Made by a program: the position numbers and the translations under genes. This document shows, piece after piece, positions 6,462 through 13,515 of a DNA stretch of 19,341 nt. The notes beneath the pieces were generated by a model, which had not been told where the DNA came from, made no database searches, and saw nothing but the letters and a program-made list of their open reading frames with translations. Position 1 is the first letter of the stretch; every line of letters begins with the position of its first letter. This stretch comes from an uncultured Acetatifactor sp. (lineage in GTDB: Bacteria; Bacillota; Clostridia; Lachnospirales; Lachnospiraceae), in assembly GCA_910585015.1 (NCBI GenBank), contig CAJUCT010000054.1, positions 1 through 19,341 of the forward strand, written 5' to 3'.

Positions 6462-6470
6462 TGTTATACT
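6462..6470 (+). promoter_or_regulatory. Extended -10 promoter for the DUF6194 gene
   Basis: TGTTATACT contains the extended -10 TGn directly before TATACT (6465-6470). The hexamer 17 nt upstream (TTTTAG, 6442-6447) is a poor -35, as tolerated by extended -10 promoters. It starts 15 nt after the terminase stop in an AT-richer patch and would give a ~25-nt leader to the next gene. Confidence 0.55.
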
Positions 6471-6502
6471 GGACACGGAAAAAGGAGCCGGTGAGGTACA
6501 GG

Positions 6503-6955
6503 ATGATGAAGCCAGATGAAATTTTGCAGTATTGCCTTGATAATTTAGAAGGGACGGTCATGGTCAGCAGTTGGGGAGAGAAGGGGATATTCTATAATCC
6601 CGGAAACCTCCTGAAACGCGGTGTCTATGTCCTGACAGTAAAGGAAAAGGACGGGGACAATGACAAGAGTTCAAGGCTGAACAGAGAAGATATTTACCGG
6701 GTGAATATCGGTGTAAGGAAGAATACGTTCATTAAGCTGTTCGGTAAGATACCGGGGCGTCCGGGCAAAGGCGGGATCGTTGACATGGATTATGATTTTT
6801 CCGCCACTGGAGAAATCCTCCCGCATCCGGTGTATGCATGGATGGGGTGGATATGTGCGCTGAATCCCACGGAACAGTTATTTGAGGAATTAAAGCCATA
6901 TATTCAGGAATCCTATGAATATGCAAAAGAAAAATTCAAGAAAAGGAAATCGTAA
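6503..6955 (+). CDS. DUF6194 family protein, probable moron
   Basis: The protein has 150 aa, starting MMKPDEILQYCLDNLEGTVM. GAGG (6493-6496) serves ATG 6503 or the adjacent ATG 6506; a longer frame back to 6344 lies inside the terminase gene and is rejected. The sequence matches DUF6194 as I remember it: a helix, the strand VSSWGEKGIFYNPG, a GVYVLTVKEKDGDNDKSSRL segment, YRVNIGV, then HPVYAWMGWICALNPT and a C-terminal helix with basic tail KFKKRKS. The fold resembles small luciferase-adjacent or MmcQ/YjbR-like alpha/beta proteins, but function is unknown. It stands between terminase and portal genes, which are normally adjacent, with its own promoter and terminator. That arrangement marks it as inserted cargo that may be expressed in the lysogen. 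Confidence 0.82.
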   Translation: MMKPDEILQYCLDNLEGTVMVSSWGEKGIFYNPGNLLKRGVYVLTVKEKDGDNDKSSRLNREDIYRVNIGVRKNTFIKLFGKIPGRPGKGGIVDMDYDFSATGEILPHPVYAWMGWICALNPTEQLFEELKPYIQESYEYAKEKFKKRKS

Positions 6956-6972
6956 AAGCAGATTTTTATTTC

Positions 6973-7004
6973 AGGCAGCATCTCTTCGGAGGTGCTTTCT
7001 TTTT
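6973..7004 (+). terminator. Intrinsic terminator with UUCG tetraloop
   Basis: AGCATCTC (6977-6984) pairs with GAGGTGCT (6989-6996) around a C(UUCG)G tetraloop with one G-U pair. The T-rich run TTTCTTTTT follows. It lies just downstream of the DUF6194 stop and upstream of the portal ribosome site. Confidence 0.75.
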
Positions 7005-7026
7005 GCCTGTTTTTAAGGAGGTGCCT

Positions 7027-8286
7027 ATGAAACTGTCATCCATTTTTGGAATGAGGGGTGCGAGGGATAAGCCAAAGGACAGCTACGGCGGCTCGGCTTA
7101 TTCCTTTTTCTTTGGGAGAAGCACCAGCGGAAAAAATGTGAATGAGCGGACGGCCATGCAGACCACGGCGGTCTATTCCTGTGTGCGGATACTGGCGGAG
7201 GCTGTGGCATCGCTCCCCATCCATGTGTACCGCTATACGGAGACCGGGAAGGAGCGTGTGTATGACCACCCATTATATTATTTACTCCATGACGAGCCGA
7301 ACCCGGAGATGACTTCCTTCGTGTTCCGGGAGACGCTGATGAGCCACCTCCTCATATGGGGCAATGCCTACGCGCAGGTCATCCGGGACGGGAGCGGCAG
7401 GGTGTTATCTTTATATCCATTGCTCCCGGACAAGATGGAGGTTGACCGTGACGGGCATGGGCGGCTTTTCTACACTTACACCCGGAACACCGATGAGAAC
7501 CCCAACTTTTCCGAGTATGGCAGGGTGCGCCTTAAGCCGGAGGATGTGCTGCATATCCCCGGTCTTGGCTTTGACGGGCTGGTGGGGTATTCGCCCATCG
7601 CTATGGCAAAGAACGCGGTGGGCATGACGCTGGCCTGCGAGGAATACGGCGCGTCCTTTTTCGAGAACGGGGCGACACCGGGAGGCGTGCTGGAGCATCC
7701 GGGGGTACTGAAAGACCCGGCGAAGGTAAGGGAGAGCTGGCATTCCGTTTACGGCGGCTCGAAGAATGCCGGGAAGGTCGCCGTTTTGGAGGAGGGCATG
7801 AAGTACCAGCAGATCGGGATTCCCCCGGAGGAAGCACAGTTTTTGGAGACGCGGAAGTTCCAGATAGACGAGATCGCAAGGCTGTACCGCATCCCGCCGC
7901 ACATGGTGGGGGATTTGGACAAGAGCAGCTTTTCCAACATCGAGCAGCAGTCACTGGAATTCGTGAAATATACTTTAGACCCGTGGGTGATCCGGTGGGA
8001 GCAGTCCATACAGAAAGCATTGTTCCTTCCGCAGGAGAAGAAAGAGTATTTCGTGAAGATGAACGTGGACGGCCTGCTCCGGGGCGATTATGAAAGCAGG
8101 ATGAAAGGTTACTCTATCGGCATCCAGAATGGATTCATGTGTCCGAATGATATACGGCGGCTGGAAAGCATGGATCTGATACCTGTGGAGGAGGGTGGTG
8201 AATTTTTTCTCACCAACGGGAACCTATGCCGATTAAAGGACGCAGGACTTTTCGGGAGGATTCCGGGGGAGCCGCAGGAGGAATAA
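7027..8286 (+). CDS. Phage portal protein, HK97 family
   Basis: The protein has 419 aa, starting MKLSSIFGMRGARDKPKDSY. ATG 7027 has AAGGAGG (7015-7021) closely upstream; a TTG-initiated extension from 7003 would run through the ribosome site. Characteristic HK97-portal segments are visible: TTAVYSCVRILAEAVASLPI near residue 43, a LHDEPNPEMTSFVFRETLM segment, the WGNAYAQVIRD strand, GFDGLVGYSPIAMAKNAVGM, and the C-terminal region with IDEIARLYRIPPHMVGDLDK and SNIEQQSLEFVKYTLDPWV. Known role: a dodecameric ring at one head vertex through which DNA enters and leaves, and the docking site for the terminase. Length is typical for the family. Confidence 0.96.
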   Translation: MKLSSIFGMRGARDKPKDSYGGSAYSFFFGRSTSGKNVNERTAMQTTAVYSCVRILAEAVASLPIHVYRYTETGKERVYDHPLYYLLHDEPNPEMTSFVFRETLMSHLLIWGNAYAQVIRDGSGRVLSLYPLLPDKMEVDRDGHGRLFYTYTRNTDENPNFSEYGRVRLKPEDVLHIPGLGFDGLVGYSPIAMAKNAVGMTLACEEYGASFFENGATPGGVLEHPGVLKDPAKVRESWHSVYGGSKNAGKVAVLEEGMKYQQIGIPPEEAQFLETRKFQIDEIARLYRIPPHMVGDLDKSSFSNIEQQSLEFVKYTLDPWVIRWEQSIQKALFLPQEKKEYFVKMNVDGLLRGDYESRMKGYSIGIQNGFMCPNDIRRLESMDLIPVEEGGEFFLTNGNLCRLKDAGLFGRIPGEPQEE

Positions 8287-8293
8287 GGATATA

Positions 8294-8324
8294 GAAACAG
8301 GCGGGTATGTTCTGCCTGTTTTTT
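8294..8324 (+). terminator. Terminator-like hairpin between portal and protease genes
   Basis: AACAGGC (8296-8302) pairs with GCCTGTT (8314-8320), extendable by G-U and A-T pairs on both sides, and is followed by six T residues (8319-8324). It lies in a 65-nt gap inside the structural operon, where full termination would cut off the capsid gene, so partial readthrough, antitermination or transcript processing is likely. Confidence 0.6.
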
Positions 8325-8351
8325 CTATGCAGAAAGAGAGGTCAGCAGAGA

Positions 8352-9050
8352 ATGAAAAGGAAGTTCTGGAACTGGATCAAAAATGACGCGGGAGGGGAGG
8401 AAGAGCGCACCCTCGTGCTGAACGGTGAGATTTCGGATGAGACATGGTACGGGGATGAAGTGACGCCTGCCCTGTTCGCAAAGGAGCTGAATGCCGGGAG
8501 CGGCAACATCACCGTGTGGATCAATTCACCGGGCGGCGATGTGTACGCCGCGGCACAGATTTACAACATGCTCATGGAGTACAAAGGCGATGTGACCGTG
8601 AAGGTGGACGCGCTGGCGGCTTCGGCAGCCTCCGTTATCGCTATGGCAGGCACCACGGTGCTGATGTCCCCGCCAAGTTTAATGATGATCCACAATCCGA
8701 TTACGGTAGCAATCGGTGATTCCAAAGAGATGCAGAAGGCGGGAGAGATGCTGAACGAAGTGAAGGAAAGCATCATGAACGCCTACGAGATCAAGACCGG
8801 GATGAACCGTAAGAAGATATCCCACCTCATGGATGCGGAGAGCTGGTTCAATGCGAAGAAGGCCGTGGAGCTTGGCTTTGCGGACGGCATCCTACACGGG
8901 AAGGAAGATACGGAAGAAGATGCAGAGGGATTGATGTTCTCCCGCACAGCGGTGACAAACTCCCTGCTGACCAAGCTGATTCCGAAAAAGCCGGAGGCAA
9001 AAGTACCCATAGAGCAGTTAGAAAAGCGTTTACAGTTATTATCACATTAA
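8352..9050 (+). CDS. ClpP-like prohead maturation protease
   Basis: The protein has 232 aa, starting MKRKFWNWIKNDAGGEEERT. I chose ATG 8352; upstream AGAGAGG is a weak, somewhat distant ribosome site, and the in-frame extension from 8307 begins inside the preceding hairpin. The ClpP/S14 fold is clear: NGEISDETWYGDEVTP, the INSPGGDVYAAAQIYNML oxyanion-loop segment (57-74), the nucleophile S91 in ALAASAAS, the catalytic His H114 in MMIHNP, and an acidic residue at D161/E163 before a WFNAKKAVELGFADGI stretch. Known role: cleavage of the scaffolding or delta domain of the capsid protein during head maturation. Its place between portal and capsid genes is canonical. Confidence 0.95.
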   Translation: MKRKFWNWIKNDAGGEEERTLVLNGEISDETWYGDEVTPALFAKELNAGSGNITVWINSPGGDVYAAAQIYNMLMEYKGDVTVKVDALAASAASVIAMAGTTVLMSPPSLMMIHNPITVAIGDSKEMQKAGEMLNEVKESIMNAYEIKTGMNRKKISHLMDAESWFNAKKAVELGFADGILHGKEDTEEDAEGLMFSRTAVTNSLLTKLIPKKPEAKVPIEQLEKRLQLLSH

Positions 9051-9069
9051 ATTTATGGAGGGAAATGTT

Positions 9070-10284
9070 ATGAGCAAGATTTTAGAGTTAAGGGAAAAAC
9101 GGGCAAAGGCATGGGAGGCGGCAAAGAAGTTCCTCGACAGCAAGCGCGGCGGGGACGGCCTGCTTTCCGCAGAGGACACCGCCGCCTATGAGAAGATGGA
9201 GAAGGAAGTGGTGGATTTGGGGAAGGAGATCGAGCGCCTGGAGCGGCAGGCCGCCATTGACGCGGAATTGAATAAACCAACTTCCGAGCCTATCACCAAC
9301 AAGCCCAACAACCATCCCGATGGGGAGGAAAAAACGGGCAGGGCAACGGACAATTACAGGAGGACGTTCTGGAACGCCATGCGGAGGAAGAACTTCTTCG
9401 ATGTGGAGAATGCCCTGCAGGTGGGTACGGATTCCGAGGGCGGCTACCTTGTGCCGGATGAATTCGAGCATACGCTGGTGGAGGCACTGGAGGAAGAGAA
9501 CTGTTTCCGCGGTCTTGCCACGGTAATCCAGACCTCCAGCGGCGACAGGAAGATTCCCGTGGTGGCGTCCAAAGGCGAGGCGTCATGGATTGACGAGGAA
9601 GGGGCATACCCGGAATCGGACGATTCCTTCGGGCAGGTCTCCATCGGCGCGTTCAAGGTGGCGACCATGATCAAGGTATCGGATGAACTGTTAAATGACA
9701 ACGTATTCAACTTAGAGGCTTACATCTCCAAAGAGTTCGGGCGCAGGATCGGGACCAAGGAGGAGGAAGCCTTTTTCATTGGGGACGGCAAGGGCAAGCC
9801 CACGGGCATCCTGAACGCTGCGGGCGGCGCTTCCGATGGCGTAACCACCGCCACGGCGAACATCACCTTTGATGACGTGATGGATCTCTTTTATTCCCTG
9901 AAAGCGCCTTACCGCAAAAAGGCTGTGTGGCTGCTGAATGACACCACCGTGAAAGCCCTGCGGAAACTGAAAGATAACAACGGGAATTATATCTGGCAGC
10001 CTTCCGTGCAGGCAGGGGTGCCGGACATGATCTTAAACCGCCCTTATCACACTTCCTCTTATGTGCCGGAAGTGGCGGCGGGCAGCAAGGTGATGGCGTT
10101 CGGTGACTTTTCCTATTACTGGATCGCTGACAGACAGGGCAGGAGTTTCAAACGTCTGAATGAACTGTTCGCGGCCACCGGGCAGGTGGGATTCCTTGCT
10201 TCACAGCGTGTGGACGGCAAGCTGATCCTGTCGGAGGCAGTGAAGACCATGAAGGTGAAGGCTTCCGCATCATCAGGATCATAA
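9070..10284 (+). CDS. Major capsid protein, HK97 fold
   Basis: The protein has 404 aa. I chose ATG 9070, because GGAGGGA (9057-9063) lies 6-7 nt upstream and would fall inside the gene if the ATG at 9055 were used. Residues 1-~65 are a charged coiled coil (ILELREKRAKAWEAAKKFLD and a later KEIERLERQAAID segment), the expected delta/scaffold domain removed by the protease encoded just upstream. A Pro/Asn-rich linker follows. The mature capsid domain starts near residue 100 and includes GTDSEGGYLVPDEFEHTLVE, a TMIKVSDELLNDNVFNLEAY segment, FFIGDGKGKPTGILN and the C-terminal AFGDFSYYWIADRQGRSFKR. It assembles the icosahedral shell. Family assignment is firm; the cleavage site and any crosslink chemistry cannot be read from the sequence. 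Confidence 0.96.
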   Translation: MSKILELREKRAKAWEAAKKFLDSKRGGDGLLSAEDTAAYEKMEKEVVDLGKEIERLERQAAIDAELNKPTSEPITNKPNNHPDGEEKTGRATDNYRRTFWNAMRRKNFFDVENALQVGTDSEGGYLVPDEFEHTLVEALEEENCFRGLATVIQTSSGDRKIPVVASKGEASWIDEEGAYPESDDSFGQVSIGAFKVATMIKVSDELLNDNVFNLEAYISKEFGRRIGTKEEEAFFIGDGKGKPTGILNAAGGASDGVTTATANITFDDVMDLFYSLKAPYRKKAVWLLNDTTVKALRKLKDNNGNYIWQPSVQAGVPDMILNRPYHTSSYVPEVAAGSKVMAFGDFSYYWIADRQGRSFKRLNELFAATGQVGFLASQRVDGKLILSEAVKTMKVKASASSGS

Positions 10285-10300
10285 ATGGGAGGTAATGGGG

Positions 10301-10579
10301 ATGGCAGTCCTGACATTGGAGGAAACGAAACAGTATCTCCGTGTTGACAGCAGTGATGAAGATTCGTTCATTTTGGGATTGATTGAGACCGGGGAAAACC
10401 TGTGTGCGGATGTGGCACGGATGGAGAAATCGGAACTGGAAGCGCATCTTCCTATGGCGCGGATTGCCGTCCTCTATGCCGCCGCCTACTTGTATGAACA
10501 CCGGGAGCAGGCAGACCACGGGGAGCTGGTGGGGACGCTGCGCTCCCTTTTATTCGGCATACGGAAAGAGGTGTTCTGA
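10301..10579 (+). CDS. Head-tail connector protein, gp6-like
   Basis: The protein has 92 aa, starting MAVLTLEETKQYLRVDSSDE. ATG 10301 is preferred over 10295 because GGGAGG (10287-10292) is 8 nt upstream of it and only 2 nt from the other. The all-helical sequence with LTLEETKQYLRVD at the start and a MARIAVLYAAAYLYEHRE helix is typical of the HK97 gp6 / SPP1 gp15 adaptor family that stacks under the portal. The stop overlaps the next start by one base (TGATG). Length is normal. Confidence 0.92.
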   Translation: MAVLTLEETKQYLRVDSSDEDSFILGLIETGENLCADVARMEKSELEAHLPMARIAVLYAAAYLYEHREQADHGELVGTLRSLLFGIRKEVF

Positions 10580-10917
10580 TGGCGCTTGGGGAATGGAAGG
10601 ATAAGATCATTATTCAGAAGAGCGTGGCGGGCAATGACAAAGCCGGGAACCATGTGCTGGCATGGCAGGATTATTACACCTGCCACGCCTATGTGAACAA
10701 CCTTTCCGGGAAGGAGTATTGGGAGGCGGCGCAGCTTAATGCGGAGAAAGAAGTGTTTTTCCTTATCCGTTATTGCAGCGAAGCCGCCGCCATTGACACG
10801 GAGCATTTCCGTATTCTGTTCCGGGGGCAGGTGTATAACATCACATTTATCGACAACGTGAAATATCAGAATAAAACCATAAAGTTGCGGGCGGTTTTGG
10901 AAAAAAGGGGAGGCTGA
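10579..10917 (+). CDS. Phage head closure protein (SPP1 gp16-like)
   Basis: The protein has 112 aa. ATG 10579 overlaps the previous stop, so translation is probably coupled. The family pattern is visible: a WKDKIIIQKSVAGNDKAGNH start, a HAYVNNLSGKEYWEAAQLNA segment, the strand VFFLIRYC, and FRILFRGQVYNITFIDNV near the C-terminus. Known role of the family (HK97 gp7/SPP1 gp16): it closes the DNA-filled head beneath the adaptor ring and provides the interface for the tail. Confidence 0.9.
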   Translation: MALGEWKDKIIIQKSVAGNDKAGNHVLAWQDYYTCHAYVNNLSGKEYWEAAQLNAEKEVFFLIRYCSEAAAIDTEHFRILFRGQVYNITFIDNVKYQNKTIKLRAVLEKRGG

Positions 10918-10947
10918 ATAAATTCTCCCTTTGGAAAAGAGGTAAAA

Positions 10948-11331
10948 ATGTCTGAAAAGAAAGTATCCATCGAGCAGATGGCGGAGGCGGTCATGGACGG
11001 CCTGATCGAGTATGCCGGGCTTGCCACGGACGTGATGAAGGACTGCGTCACCAAAGCCGGGAACACGGTGAAATCGGAAGTGAAAGCCAACGCCCCGGTT
11101 CGGACAGGGCAGTATAAAAAGGGATGGGCTGTGAAAAAGCAGAAGGAGACCGCCAATTCGCTGGAACTGGTTGTGCATAACAAAAAGCGTTACCAGCTCA
11201 CCCACCTTCTGGAGAAAGGCCACGCTAAGCGTGGCGGCGGGAGAGTCCGGGCATTCCCCCATATCGCCCCTGCGGAACAGGCGGGCATCCGGGAACTGGA
11301 GGAAGGCATCAAAAGGGGGCTGGAAGGATGA
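10948..11331 (+). CDS. HK97 gp10-like tail-component protein
   Basis: The protein has 127 aa. ATG 10948 follows AAAAGAGG about 6 nt upstream. The family signature is the stretch from KAGNTVKSEVKANAPVRTGQ through YKKGW, and then THLLEKGHAKRGGGRVRAFP before HIAPAEQ. HK97 gp10-type proteins act at the head-tail joining region. The stop overlaps the next gene by 4 nt (ATGA). Length is typical. Confidence 0.92.
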   Translation: MSEKKVSIEQMAEAVMDGLIEYAGLATDVMKDCVTKAGNTVKSEVKANAPVRTGQYKKGWAVKKQKETANSLELVVHNKKRYQLTHLLEKGHAKRGGGRVRAFPHIAPAEQAGIRELEEGIKRGLEG

Positions 11332-11645
11332 AGCACGATGATGTATTGAAGATGATGGAGGAAATGGGGCTGCCCTTTGCCTATGACCATTTCGTGGAGG
11401 GCGAATCCCCGGAGCCGCCATTCCTCGTATTTTTATATCCCAAAGCTGCGAATTTTGCGGCGGACGGGATTGCGTATTTCAAAATCAACCAGCTTGACAT
11501 TGAACTGTACACTGATTTGAAAAATCCCGACTTGGAAGAGACCATAGAGGCGGTGCTGTTGAAGCATAGCATTTTCTATGGCAAGAGCGAGACATGGATA
11601 GAATCGGAAAAGCTGTATGAAGTCTTGTATGAAATGGAGGTCTGA
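11328..11645 (+). CDS. Tail completion / minor tail protein (gp17-like position)
   Basis: The protein has 105 aa. ATG 11328 overlaps the previous stop by 4 nt. The sequence has an N-terminal helix (DDVLKMMEEMGLPFAYDHFV), the segment PEPPFLVFLYP, a central strand INQLDIELYTDLKNPDLEET, and a C-terminal strand SEKLYEVLYEMEV. This matches the short proteins between gp10 and the major tail protein in Gram-positive siphophages, thought to form the tail terminator. Identity rests on sequence pattern plus position, so I hold the exact role loosely. Confidence 0.8.
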   Translation: MKHDDVLKMMEEMGLPFAYDHFVEGESPEPPFLVFLYPKAANFAADGIAYFKINQLDIELYTDLKNPDLEETIEAVLLKHSIFYGKSETWIESEKLYEVLYEMEV

Positions 11646-11646
11646 A

Positions 11647-12243
11647 ATGAAGAACAACAATAAAGTGAAATTCAACATCTGCAACTGCCATTATGCCCTG
11701 CAGAAAACACAGGAGAATGGGGAAATCGGATTTGAGACTCCCGTGGCAATGCCCGGCGCGGTTTCCATCGCCTTAGACCCCAACGGGGAGCCGGAATCGT
11801 TCTATGCGGACGGCATCGAGTATTACATCATAGCCAACAACATGGGCTATGACGGCGACTTGGAGCTTGCTCTCATTCCTGAAAGTTTCCGCACGGACGT
11901 GCTGAAGGAGGAAGCGGACAATAATGAGGTGCTGGTGGAGAACGCCCATTCCGAGACGGCGGCCTTTGCGCTGCTGTTCGAGTTTGACGGTGACATCCGC
12001 AAAATCCGCCATGTGCTGTATAACTGTTCCGCAAGCCGCCCCAAGATCGAGGGCAAGACCAATGAGGAGAGCCGGGAGGTGCAGACGGAGACGCTGACCA
12101 TCAAGGCAAGGCCGCTGGCAAGCGGCTATGTGAAAGCCAAGACGGGCAATAAGACATCTGCGGAGACTTATGCCAACTGGTATAAATCCGTATATCTGCC
12201 GGAGCCAAAGGCAGTGGATGCAGAGACAGAAGGACAGGGATGA
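11647..12243 (+). CDS. Major tail (tube) protein, phi13 family
   Basis: The protein has 198 aa, starting MKNNNKVKFNICNCHYALQK. ATG 11647 follows GGAGG (11636-11640), 6 nt upstream; an in-frame start at 11617 is within the preceding gene. phi13-type features include AMPGAVSIALDPNGEPESFY, the YYIIANNMGYDGDLELALIP segment, FALLFEFDGDIRKIRHVLYN, and the TETLTIKARPL strand. Known role: hexameric rings that stack into the tail tube. It is followed directly by the assembly chaperone gene, as in most siphophages. Confidence 0.94.
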   Translation: MKNNNKVKFNICNCHYALQKTQENGEIGFETPVAMPGAVSIALDPNGEPESFYADGIEYYIIANNMGYDGDLELALIPESFRTDVLKEEADNNEVLVENAHSETAAFALLFEFDGDIRKIRHVLYNCSASRPKIEGKTNEESREVQTETLTIKARPLASGYVKAKTGNKTSAETYANWYKSVYLPEPKAVDAETEGQG

Positions 12244-12259
12244 AGGAGGCTGAAAGGAT

Positions 12260-12637
12260 ATGAGCATTGTAAGGAAGATTGAGATTGACGGGCAGGATGT
12301 GTTGTTTAAGGCATCGGCGGCGATTCCGCGCATCTACAGACTGAAATTTCAGAGGGATATTTATAAGGATTTGCGGATTCTGGAAAAGAGTATCGGTGAG
12401 GGTGATGAGGAAAACTCCAACCTTGATTTATTCTCTCTTGAAATGTTCGAGAATATCGCCTACACGATGGCGAAACACGCCGACCCGCAGATTCCCAATG
12501 AAGTGGACGAGTGGCTGGACGGTTTCAACACATTTTCAATATACCAAGTCCTGCCGCAATTGATAGAACTGTGGGGGCTGAACGTGCAGACGGATGTGGA
12601 GGCTAAAAAAAACTTCGCCCAACTGAGCGGGAAATGA
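12260..12637 (+). CDS. Tail assembly chaperone, short form (gpG-like)
   Basis: The protein has 125 aa, starting MSIVRKIEIDGQDVLFKASA, with AAGGAGG (12243-12249) upstream of ATG 12260. The sequence AAIPRIYRLKFQRDIYKDLR and a helical, acidic centre are typical of the chaperone N-domain in Gram-positive siphophages. Near its 3' end is a canonical -1 slippery heptamer in the right phase. Known role of the family (lambda gpG): it binds tape measure and tail tube protein during tail assembly. The stop codon overlaps the ATG of a short second ORF. Confidence 0.9.
   Translation: MSIVRKIEIDGQDVLFKASAAIPRIYRLKFQRDIYKDLRILEKSIGEGDEENSNLDLFSLEMFENIAYTMAKHADPQIPNEVDEWLDGFNTFSIYQVLPQLIELWGLNVQTDVEAKKNFAQLSGK
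12607..12613 (+). promoter_or_regulatory. Programmed -1 frameshift slippery site A AAA AAC
   Basis: The chaperone frame reads GCT AAA AAA AAC from 12602. The heptamer 12607-12613 is therefore X XXY YYZ in the correct phase for a -1 slip. After the slip, reading continues as CTT CGC CCA and stays open through the ATG at 12634 to TGA 12796-12798. No strong downstream hairpin or pseudoknot is evident in the next 25 nt. Confidence 0.85.
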
Positions 12638-12798
12638 CCACACCATTATTCCTGCTGCGGTGTGTGCAGCTAGGGCTTTCGATGGCAGACCTTGACCTGC
12701 TTTCCATCGGGCTCATCAATGATATGTACTGCGAGAGCCGCAATGATTCCTTTTCCTACGCTGTACTGGCTGATCAGGCCGCAATGGACGCATTTTGA
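12613..12798 (+). CDS. Tail assembly chaperone T-domain, expressed by -1 frameshift (gpGT-like)
   Basis: The frameshift product would be 118 residues of the short form joined to 61 residues encoded from 12613 in the -1 frame, 179 aa in all. The extension contains FLLRCVQLGLSMADLDLLSI and ends in an ND..SYAVLADQAAMDAF-like stretch. It matches the T-domain of Gram-positive phage chaperones, with a DLDLL(S/T)IG core and an aromatic/acidic end. A 54-aa independent ORF with ATG 12634 lies in the same frame and overlaps the short-form stop as ATGA, but it has no good ribosome site. Known for lambda: the fused form recruits tape measure to the tube protein in a fixed ratio to the short form. Frameshift expression is inferred from motif and frame and has not been demonstrated here. 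Confidence 0.85.
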   Translation, partial: LRPTEREMTTPLFLLRCVQLGLSMADLDLLSIGLINDMYCESRNDSFSYAVLADQAAMDAF

Positions 12799-12827
12799 TT
12801 GAAAAAACAGCCTTTTTCTGCTATGAT
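12799..12827 (+). promoter_or_regulatory. Strong vegetative promoter for the lipoprotein gene
   Basis: TTGAAA (12799-12804) and TATGAT (12822-12827) are separated by exactly 17 nt, and TG at 12819-12820 gives an extended -10. It begins directly after the chaperone stop. Transcription would start near 12834, leaving a ~55-nt leader with a small GTAAGT/ACTTAC hairpin (12846-12860). Confidence 0.75.
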
Positions 12828-12847
12828 TGGTAGTGGAAAAGGGCTGT
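12807..12847 (-). terminator. Hairpin overlapping the promoter; terminator-like on the minus strand
   Basis: ACAGCCTTTTTC (12807-12818) pairs with the arm GGAAAAGGGCTGT (to 12847) over about 12 positions with one G-T. Read on the minus strand the stem is followed by a run of six T (complement of 12802-12807), the form of an intrinsic terminator. The -10 box lies in its loop. Confidence 0.45.
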
Positions 12848-12889
12848 AAGTATGACTTACAAGTCGTAATTTATCAGAGGAAAACATTC

Positions 12890-13462
12890 ATGAAAAAGAT
12901 TACTTCAATGATTGGTATTATAATTTTTTTATTCCTTATAACATCATGTAACCATAAAGATGTTGAAGATATTTCTGCTGATACAACTCAGCAGGTAGAA
13001 GAAACTAAAAATCAACATATTGAATCGCAGGAAATTATTGAAACAGATTCTTTGAGTTGGCTTGAAATTACAGAGGATGGAGTTAATGAGGAACTTTATT
13101 TGGAAAATTTAGATGCAGAAGTATTAGAAGCAGTTGCTACGAAACTTCGAGCATTAGTTGAAGAAGAAGTCGAAGCAGAGCGGGAAAATCCAGAAATAGT
13201 GATAACTGAAGGTTGGACAAGGGTATTTGACAGTGAACAATATAATGAAGTGCTGAATATGGGTGAGTCGGCTATGAAGCCGTTATATTGGATTATCTAC
13301 AAAAGTCCGAATGCGGGAATGTATGAATATATTTGTGCAACTGCATTATATGAATTGTCTGGTTATGATTTCACAAATGAGGATGGGAGTCTTACATGGG
13401 TCAATTCCAAAGAATTTCTTGATAGATTCAATGAAAAAATTTTAAGCGATAGAAAAAGATAA
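12890..13462 (+). CDS. Predicted lipoprotein, probable moron (superinfection-exclusion candidate)
   Basis: The protein has 190 aa. ATG 12890 has CAGAGGA about 8-9 nt upstream. Residues 1-20 form a lipoprotein signal: MKK, a hydrophobic run IGIIIFLFLI, and the lipobox ITSC with C20 as the lipidated residue. Next comes a polar, acidic Gln/Glu/Thr-rich linker (about 21-55). An acidic globular domain follows, with SLSWLEITEDGVNEELYLEN and a C-terminal SAMKPLYWIIYKSPNAGMYE plus ATALYELSGYDF that looks like HEAT-type helices. The gene is clearly more AT-rich than its neighbours and separates the chaperone from the tape measure gene, which are usually adjacent. It has its own promoter and is followed by two terminators. 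Phage lipoproteins are known to block superinfection; that role is inferred here. I do not recognise the globular domain family. Confidence 0.85.
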   Translation: MKKITSMIGIIIFLFLITSCNHKDVEDISADTTQQVEETKNQHIESQEIIETDSLSWLEITEDGVNEELYLENLDAEVLEAVATKLRALVEEEVEAERENPEIVITEGWTRVFDSEQYNEVLNMGESAMKPLYWIIYKSPNAGMYEYICATALYELSGYDFTNEDGSLTWVNSKEFLDRFNEKILSDRKR

Positions 13463-13515
13463 CTTCTCATTTGCAGGGCTGATACAACAGCAGAAAAATA
13501 GAATAGATTTTTTAC

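Noticed and set aside
6344..6502. Longer N-terminus for the DUF6194 protein
   Set aside because: The extension lies in another frame of the large terminase gene and contains the promoter. The family match begins only at MKPDEI, next to a ribosome site.
10486..11421. Minus-strand open frame of 311 codons across the connector genes
   Set aside because: It spans four well-recognised sense genes, has no credible start signal, and its composition (rich in His, Pro, Phe, Arg) is typical of an antisense shadow.
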